Assembly (NCBI RefSeq): GCF_022814865.1
Contig: NZ_JAKVRD010000005.1
Location: 1 to 64,000, forward strand
Direction of reading: 5' to 3'
DNA from: Shimia aestuarii
GTDB taxonomy: Bacteria; Pseudomonadota; Alphaproteobacteria; Rhodobacterales; Rhodobacteraceae
DNA: 64,000 bases
Below, piece by piece: positions 60,469 through 64,000 of the stretch. Position numbers and translations under genes: made by a program. The notes beneath the pieces were generated by a model, which searched no databases, had not been told where the DNA came from, and saw only the letters and a list, made by a program, of their open reading frames with translations. The first letter of the stretch is position 1. Each line of letters opens with the position of its first letter.

Positions 60469-60743
60469 GGCTCCACCTCCTCAAGCGCCTCCTTCAGGCG
60501 AAGGAACCGCTCCCGGTTGATACAGGCTCCCGGCGCGGCCCCGTCCTGTGCGGTCTCCTCGGCCGCAAGCCACCGCTTGCAGCCCTCGGTCCAATCACAA
60601 CCTCGGCAGCTCTGCACCATCTCGGCCCAATCCGCATTGCTGAGGTCCGCCCGCGCCATCGCGGCGACAAGATCGGTCTCGGTCGCCTGCGCCATGCGCT
60701 GCACAAGCCAGAAATGGGAATTCGTGTCGCCAAGTGGTTTCAT
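60465..60743 (-). CDS. Small Cys-rich protein (DUF6455-like), copy 3 of 4
   Basis: 92 aa from the ATG at 60743 (GGAG upstream). SCRGCDWTEGCKRW ... PGACINRERFLRL gives C-x2-C-x5-C-x2-W-x15-C. Start overlaps the stop of copy 4 (ATGA, 60740-60743). The C-terminal helix is highly charged. One of a translationally coupled series, suggesting fixed stoichiometry. Confidence 0.7.
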   Translation of the reverse strand: MKPLGDTNSHFWLVQRMAQATETDLVAAMARADLSNADWAEMVQSCRGCDWTEGCKRWLAAEETAQDGAAPGACINRERFLRLKEALEEVEP

Positions 60744-61003
60744 GCGCTGTCTCCTGCGAGCCGGGTCATCAGGGCGCGGTTGCGGCAATAGACCGGCGGT
60801 GCCTCGGCCCGTGCCTCCTCGCGGTCGAGCCAATGCGCGCAATCCTCGGGGTTCGCACAAGCCACGCAGCGCAGAACCGCCTCCGACACCTCGTCAAATG
60901 TCATGCTTCCGGTAAGCACCGCCGCTTCGAGATCAATGCCAAGCCGATCCGCAACGCGATCCATGAGCGCGGCGTGGTGGCGTAGGGTGGATTGGTCTGT
61001 CAT
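60740..61003 (-). CDS. Small Cys-rich protein (DUF6455-like), copy 4 of 4
   Basis: 87 aa. RCVACANPEDCAHW ... PPVYCRNRALM gives C-x2-C-x5-C-x2-W-x14-C. It lacks the HFW segment of copies 2 and 3 and is more like copy 1 in the N-terminal helix. First gene of the run; the 100-bp space to the IMPACT gene may hold the promoter. All four have neighbours of the same type and no obvious enzyme partner besides the dgkA genes. Confidence 0.7.
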   Translation of the reverse strand: MTDQSTLRHHAALMDRVADRLGIDLEAAVLTGSMTFDEVSEAVLRCVACANPEDCAHWLDREEARAEAPPVYCRNRALMTRLAGDSA

Positions 61004-61103
61004 GGGTGGCGTCCCGGTTTGAAATCGAGTCAGAGGCTAACACGCCCGCGCCCTGCGCCCATTGACCTGCGTCAACCGCCAAAGGGCGCCCTGATGACCT
61101 CGA

Positions 61104-61460
61104 TCAAGCCGCCCGCGCCTCGAGATAGGCCCGCACACAGTCCTGCACCCGCCGGAACCGATCGCCGCCAAGCTTCACGCCCCCATACCAACGCGTCACC
61201 ACGACCACATGATCGTGCAGCCCTTCGCGTTCAAGCATGCGCAGGATGACCATTCCCGCGCCGCTCTCGCCATCGTCGCCCTTGAGCGGCGTGCCATCCG
61301 ACAGAAGCACGGCCCAGGTGTTATGCGTGGCCTTGGCAAACTTCTTGTCCCGCTTGAGCGTCTTGAGGAAGGCATCCGCCTCCTTCCGGCTCGCCACGGG
61401 GCCGCCCGAGACCGCATATTTCGATCCCCGGTCGCTTAGGACATTGGCAAGCTGCAACAT
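61104..61460 (-). CDS. IMPACT/YigZ-domain protein (UPF0029), short form
   Basis: 118 aa. DGTPLKGDDGESGAGMVILR and VVVTRWYGGVKLGGDRFRR are the YigZ N-domain signatures. Classical YigZ proteins are about 200 aa with a second DUF1949 domain; this copy has only the N-terminal domain. Function in bacteria unclear (ribosome or stress links are proposed for eukaryotic IMPACT). Lies 5 bp after the M48 gene on the same strand. Confidence 0.85.
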   Translation of the reverse strand: MLQLANVLSDRGSKYAVSGGPVASRKEADAFLKTLKRDKKFAKATHNTWAVLLSDGTPLKGDDGESGAGMVILRMLEREGLHDHVVVVTRWYGGVKLGGDRFRRVQDCVRAYLEARAA

Positions 61461-61465
61461 GGCCG

Positions 61466-62167
61466 TCAGAGTCCCGCCGCTGTCTCGCGCACCACATCGA
61501 TCCGAAGCGCGTTCGGCGGGTGTGTGCCAAGGAACGCATTGCCCGGATCGGGGATACGCCGGAAATATTCGGCCCCGCGCACCGGATCATAACCCGCCTG
61601 ATGCGCGATCACCGTTCCCATTCGGTCCGCCTCGATCTCGTAATCCTTGGAATACGCCCGCGACCCGACCGTCGCCCCGATATCCAAGGCGGAATCGACC
61701 GTCTCGGCACTCGCCCCCGCCAGCGTGGCAAGAACGCCCACAACCACAGCCCCGGTCACGGTATCGCGTTGCTTGCGCCCGAGATGCCCCTCGATGTGAT
61801 GCGCCGCCTCATGCGACATGACAAAGCCAAGCTCGTCATCATTGCGCGCCCCCGCGATCAGCGCGGCGGTAAAGACGATCTGCGGCCGCCCTGCCCGGTC
61901 AAGACTCTGATAGGCATTGGCCGGTGCATCCGCCCGCGGATCGACGCGAATGTTGAAATCGCAATTGCTCCCCGCCGGAAGTCTGTCCCGGCAATAACGC
62001 TCTGCAACCGGTTCGACCCGTCGCTGCACGGGCAAGAGCCGCGCCTCTGCCCGACTCACGCTATTGGAAGGGGCAGGCTTGGACACAGCCTGCGGTGCAG
62101 GTTCCACACAGCCGACAAGGACAAAAGCCGCACTGACGGCCAAGGCGGTTTGAACGATCTTACGCAA
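61466..62167 (-). CDS. M48-family metalloprotease, lipoprotein
   Basis: About 233 aa. HEAAHHIEGHLGRKQ contains the HExxH zinc site, and EIEADRMG gives the third ligand. The N-terminus, RKIVQTALAVSAAFVLVGC, is a lipobox signal. The best start is a TTG at 62167 (weak GGGTG ahead); no ATG fits, and TTG codons at 62179 and 62278 are alternatives. Periplasmic or outer-membrane BepA/LoiP-like peptidases in this family help outer-membrane quality control. Confidence 0.85.
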   Translation of the reverse strand: MRKIVQTALAVSAAFVLVGCVEPAPQAVSKPAPSNSVSRAEARLLPVQRRVEPVAERYCRDRLPAGSNCDFNIRVDPRADAPANAYQSLDRAGRPQIVFTAALIAGARNDDELGFVMSHEAAHHIEGHLGRKQRDTVTGAVVVGVLATLAGASAETVDSALDIGATVGSRAYSKDYEIEADRMGTVIAHQAGYDPVRGAEYFRRIPDPGNAFLGTHPPNALRIDVVRETAAGL

Positions 62168-62472
62168 TGGGGCACCCAATGTTTGGTGATGATCTTCTAG
62201 CCCGGAACTTAGGAAGGCGCGGCGCAAGGGTCCAGTGGGAAACCGGTGCCGCACTGACCTGTGCGCAAACCTGCGCAACGCCGATCACAACCCCAAGGCC
62301 CTGAGGCGCGGTTAGGCCCCTCCCCGACAATTTGCAACCATCTGACCCGCACCACATACAATGGTTGATTAGTACACCTTTGATCTATACCTTTTAATGT
62401 GTTGGGTGTTTTCCTGATTCTTTTGCATGGTTCTTAAGTGTTGGTAAATCAAGAATACGCTTGTCTTGAGGG
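62168..62472. other. Non-coding stretch between the M48 gene and the membrane protein gene
   Basis: About 305 bp. No RNA gene or repeat recognised. Overlapping frames on the minus strand lack a ribosome site and family features. The AT-rich part (62350-62470) could hold promoters. Confidence 0.5.
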
Positions 62473-63105
62473 TTGGCCGTTTTGAGGAGAGTCACCTTCT
62501 CCACTTCGACCGGTGTCGTGCAGTCCGTGTTCCAATCCCCGGACCATACGACCAAGATAAACGCCGCCCTTGCCCCATCTTCAAGCGACCCCAGTATTCT
62601 TGAGCCTTCAGGGAACACCCAACACCTCCCCGACGCAGACCCTGCCGGTTTCGGCTTCGGGCACGTGATCACGGCGGTTTGGATCAACGAAACCTACGTC
62701 GGGCATTTCGATCACGACCGCCGCAAGGCGTATTTCAACCTGACCGGGCTTGACCTGCCGCCCACCGACCGAACGCATACGCTCCTGCGCCACGCGCTGC
62801 ATGTCATATTGGGTGTCTTCGCGATCACCGCAATTGGCCTTCTCTTTAGCAGCCAGGTTCTTCTCGGTATTCTATTCCTATTCTTCTATTGCGCTTGGGG
62901 CTGTGGCGCGCTCTTGCTCGAAGCCCGCAGGACACACCGCCTGCACGCACGGGTTCTTCGCCTTTGCATGGCGGAAGGCCACCGTCTCTCCCCCGAGCGG
63001 TATGCAGCACAGGCCCCGCTCGACAAGACAACGCCCCCCAAACAGGCCCAGCGCCCCGCCGCAGTGTCCCAAGAACACGCCCTGTTGTCGGTACGCGCCT
63101 CTTAG
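62473..63105 (+). CDS. Membrane protein of unknown function
   Basis: Up to 210 aa. The frame opens at 62470; no ATG is available, so the start (TTG at 62473 or 62482, or GTG further in) is uncertain. A soluble N-terminal domain (DHTTKINAALAPSSSDPSIL, WINETYVGHFDHDRRKAYF) precedes two adjacent membrane helices (about 108-150, LHVILGVFAITAIGLLF), followed by a Pro-rich cytoplasmic tail. Not recognised. The 3' end overlaps the convergent MerR gene by 4 bp (TTAG). Confidence 0.55.
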   Translation: MAVLRRVTFSTSTGVVQSVFQSPDHTTKINAALAPSSSDPSILEPSGNTQHLPDADPAGFGFGHVITAVWINETYVGHFDHDRRKAYFNLTGLDLPPTDRTHTLLRHALHVILGVFAITAIGLLFSSQVLLGILFLFFYCAWGCGALLLEARRTHRLHARVLRLCMAEGHRLSPERYAAQAPLDKTTPPKQAQRPAAVSQEHALLSVRAS

Positions 63106-63527
63106 CGCCGGGTGCTTTCGGCTGACCGCTTGGCCGTGCTGCGCGCCGCGAATTCCATGAGACGCTTGAACTTCGGGCAATCCATATGGGTCTCCGCCGG
63201 GCACTCCGCGACATGACGAAGCGCATCGCGCAACCGCGTGAGGCCACGAATCTGCTGGTCCAACGCATCCGCCCGCAGGTGTAGCTCTGCACGCGGCAGT
63301 TGCGGCGTACCGTCCTTGGCAAACATGCCCTTGATGTCCTCAAGCGAGAACCCCGCCATCTTCCCAAGCGAGATCAGCGCAAGCTGCGTCACGACCGGCG
63401 CATCGAATTGCCGTCGCAACCCGTGCCGTCCGACCGATTGAATAAGCCCGACCTCCTCGTAATAGCGTAGCGTCGAAGACGGCAGACCGCTTTGCTCTGC
63501 GACCGTTCCAATGTCGAGAAGTTTCAT
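63102..63527 (-). CDS. MerR-family transcriptional regulator
   Basis: 141 aa from the ATG at 63527 (GAGG 6 nt upstream). N-terminal MerR winged HTH (MKLLDIGTVAEQSGLPSSTL, RYYEEVGLI), coiled-coil dimerisation helix, and a C-terminal segment HVAECPAETHMDCPKFKRLM with two Cys eight residues apart. It is not SoxR (the Cys pattern differs) and lacks the CueR/ZntR metal loop. Divergent from the MFS gene with a MerR-style dyad between them. Probably controls that exporter. Confidence 0.9.
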   Translation of the reverse strand: MKLLDIGTVAEQSGLPSSTLRYYEEVGLIQSVGRHGLRRQFDAPVVTQLALISLGKMAGFSLEDIKGMFAKDGTPQLPRAELHLRADALDQQIRGLTRLRDALRHVAECPAETHMDCPKFKRLMEFAARSTAKRSAESTRR

Positions 63528-63533
63528 GCTTGA

Positions 63534-63551
63534 CCTCAAGTTGACTTCAAG
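63534..63551. promoter_or_regulatory. Candidate MerR operator between merR and the MFS gene
   Basis: CCTCAAG-TTGA-CTTCAAG. It matches 15 of 18 positions of the SoxR-type box and has 5 of 7 complementary arm positions. It contains a -35-like TTGACT for the plus-strand gene, although no good -10 with 19-bp spacing is seen. It starts 7 bp from the merR start codon. Confidence 0.4.
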
Positions 63552-63595
63552 TGGCAGGGTACATCCTCAATGCCATTCCACGCAAGAGGAACCCC

Positions 63596-64000
63596 ATGAG
63601 CACCCCCGAGAACGCCCACACCCCTCTCTCCGTCCTGAGCACGCTCACGGCCGCAACGCTGACCGCATCGCTCGGCATAAGCATCGCCTCGGTCCTGCTG
63701 CCCACCCTCGCACGCGACTTCACCGCCTCGATGTCGGACGCGCAGTGGATCGTGCTCGCCTACCTGATGTCCATGACCATCGCCATCGTCTCGGCTGGCC
63801 GACTGGGCGACCTGTTCGGCCATCGCCGCATGCTGATCGCAGGTCTTCTGCTGTTCCTCGCCGCATCGGTTCTCTGCGCCCTCGCGCCAAGCCTGACGGT
63901 CCTTCTCTTGGGGCGGACGGCGCAGGGGCTCGGCGGCGCAATCCTCATTGCCCTGCCCATGTCGCTGGCCCGTGATGCCGTTCCCGCCGAACGGCTTGGC
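63596..64000 (+). CDS. MFS transporter, DHA2/EmrB-like, N-terminal part (cut by window edge)
   Basis: 135 codons from the ATG at 63596 (AAGAGGAA upstream), open at the right edge. N-terminus with TM1 (TLTASLGISIASVLLPTLA), the DAQWIVLAYLMSMT region, motif A AGRLGDLFGHRRML and LLGRTAQGLGGAILIALPM. This is the 14-TM EmrB/QacA drug-efflux type. Divergent from merR, whose product probably induces it. The rest of the gene is outside the window. Confidence 0.9.
   Translation, partial: MSTPENAHTPLSVLSTLTAATLTASLGISIASVLLPTLARDFTASMSDAQWIVLAYLMSMTIAIVSAGRLGDLFGHRRMLIAGLLLFLAASVLCALAPSLTVLLLGRTAQGLGGAILIALPMSLARDAVPAERLG

Noticed and set aside
62394-62687. Minus-strand frame of 97 codons before the membrane protein gene
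   Set aside because: It overlaps the plus-strand gene, which has clear membrane helices, and it shows no start signal or family feature.
1-64000. CRISPR arrays, rRNA operons, insertion sequences and phage genes
   Set aside because: No regularly spaced repeats, rRNA signatures, transposases or phage structural genes were seen on either strand.

Overview
The window looks like a chromosomal segment of a marine Rhodobacterales (Roseobacter-group) alphaproteobacterium. The evidence is GcrA, an NDUFS4-like complex I subunit, MeaB, several TRAP and beta-oxidation-type genes, high GC throughout, and a C-rich/G-rich dispersed intergenic repeat that I recall as typical of this group. Most of the sequence is densely coded, with many ATGA or GTGA start/stop overlaps.

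Positions 1-21951 form a large catabolic region. The left edge cuts xsc (sulfoacetaldehyde acetyltransferase). It appears to be the last gene of an operon with a short-chain dehydrogenase (SDR) and a 3-hydroxyacyl-CoA dehydrogenase. Two further thiamine-diphosphate enzymes (2088-3785 and 4641-6332), a second SDR, an NAD-dependent epimerase and an IclR regulator follow. A second module holds an acyl-CoA thioesterase, two adjacent acyl-CoA dehydrogenases, an ADP-forming acyl-CoA synthetase, another IclR regulator, a DUF35 protein coupled to a Cys-less thiolase-fold protein, and a FadJ-like bifunctional enzyme. A TRAP transporter (dctPQM) closes the region. Two different repeated DNA motifs tie the promoters together. 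TGAAAC-N3-ATTTCA-like sites lie before the xsc operon and the first ThDP gene, between the second ThDP operon and the epimerase, and before dctP. TTTTAAAAT-N8-GCATTGC lies at the two promoters flanking the second iclR. The most economical reading is uptake of an organic acid by TRAP, CoA activation, beta-oxidation-like or retro-aldol shortening, and release of a C2 sulfonate handled by Xsc. The substrate is unknown to me, and this is the best candidate for an undescribed pathway in the window.

Positions 22162-49682 are mostly housekeeping: tRNA-Arg(TCT), a complex I subunit, uvrB with a coupled AT-richer nuclease-like gene, small stress and redox proteins, a LysR regulator, an LMW-PTP operon with a degenerate DgoK-like protein, a sirtuin, a UbiH-like monooxygenase, a copper chaperone PCuAC pair, rpmB, meaB, hrpB, a NUDIX hydrolase, a Pit phosphate transporter, 6-phosphogluconate dehydrogenase, a PanE-like reductase, argF-argD and a DMT exporter.

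Positions 49683-64000 hold an ABC-2 permease, gcrA with a terminator-like hairpin in its leader, a Tat-exported GH10 glycosidase, a TyrA-like dehydrogenase, a Bcr/CflA exporter, an AsmA protein and rimO. Next comes an AT-rich island carrying a membrane protein whose reading frame continues past an in-frame TAA. It is followed by tandem dgkA genes, four tandem Cys-rich small proteins, an IMPACT protein, an M48 lipoprotein peptidase, and a MerR/MFS divergent pair cut by the right edge. A 64-bp imperfect repeat occurs beside both AT-rich insert genes (26016-26076 and 59036-59099).
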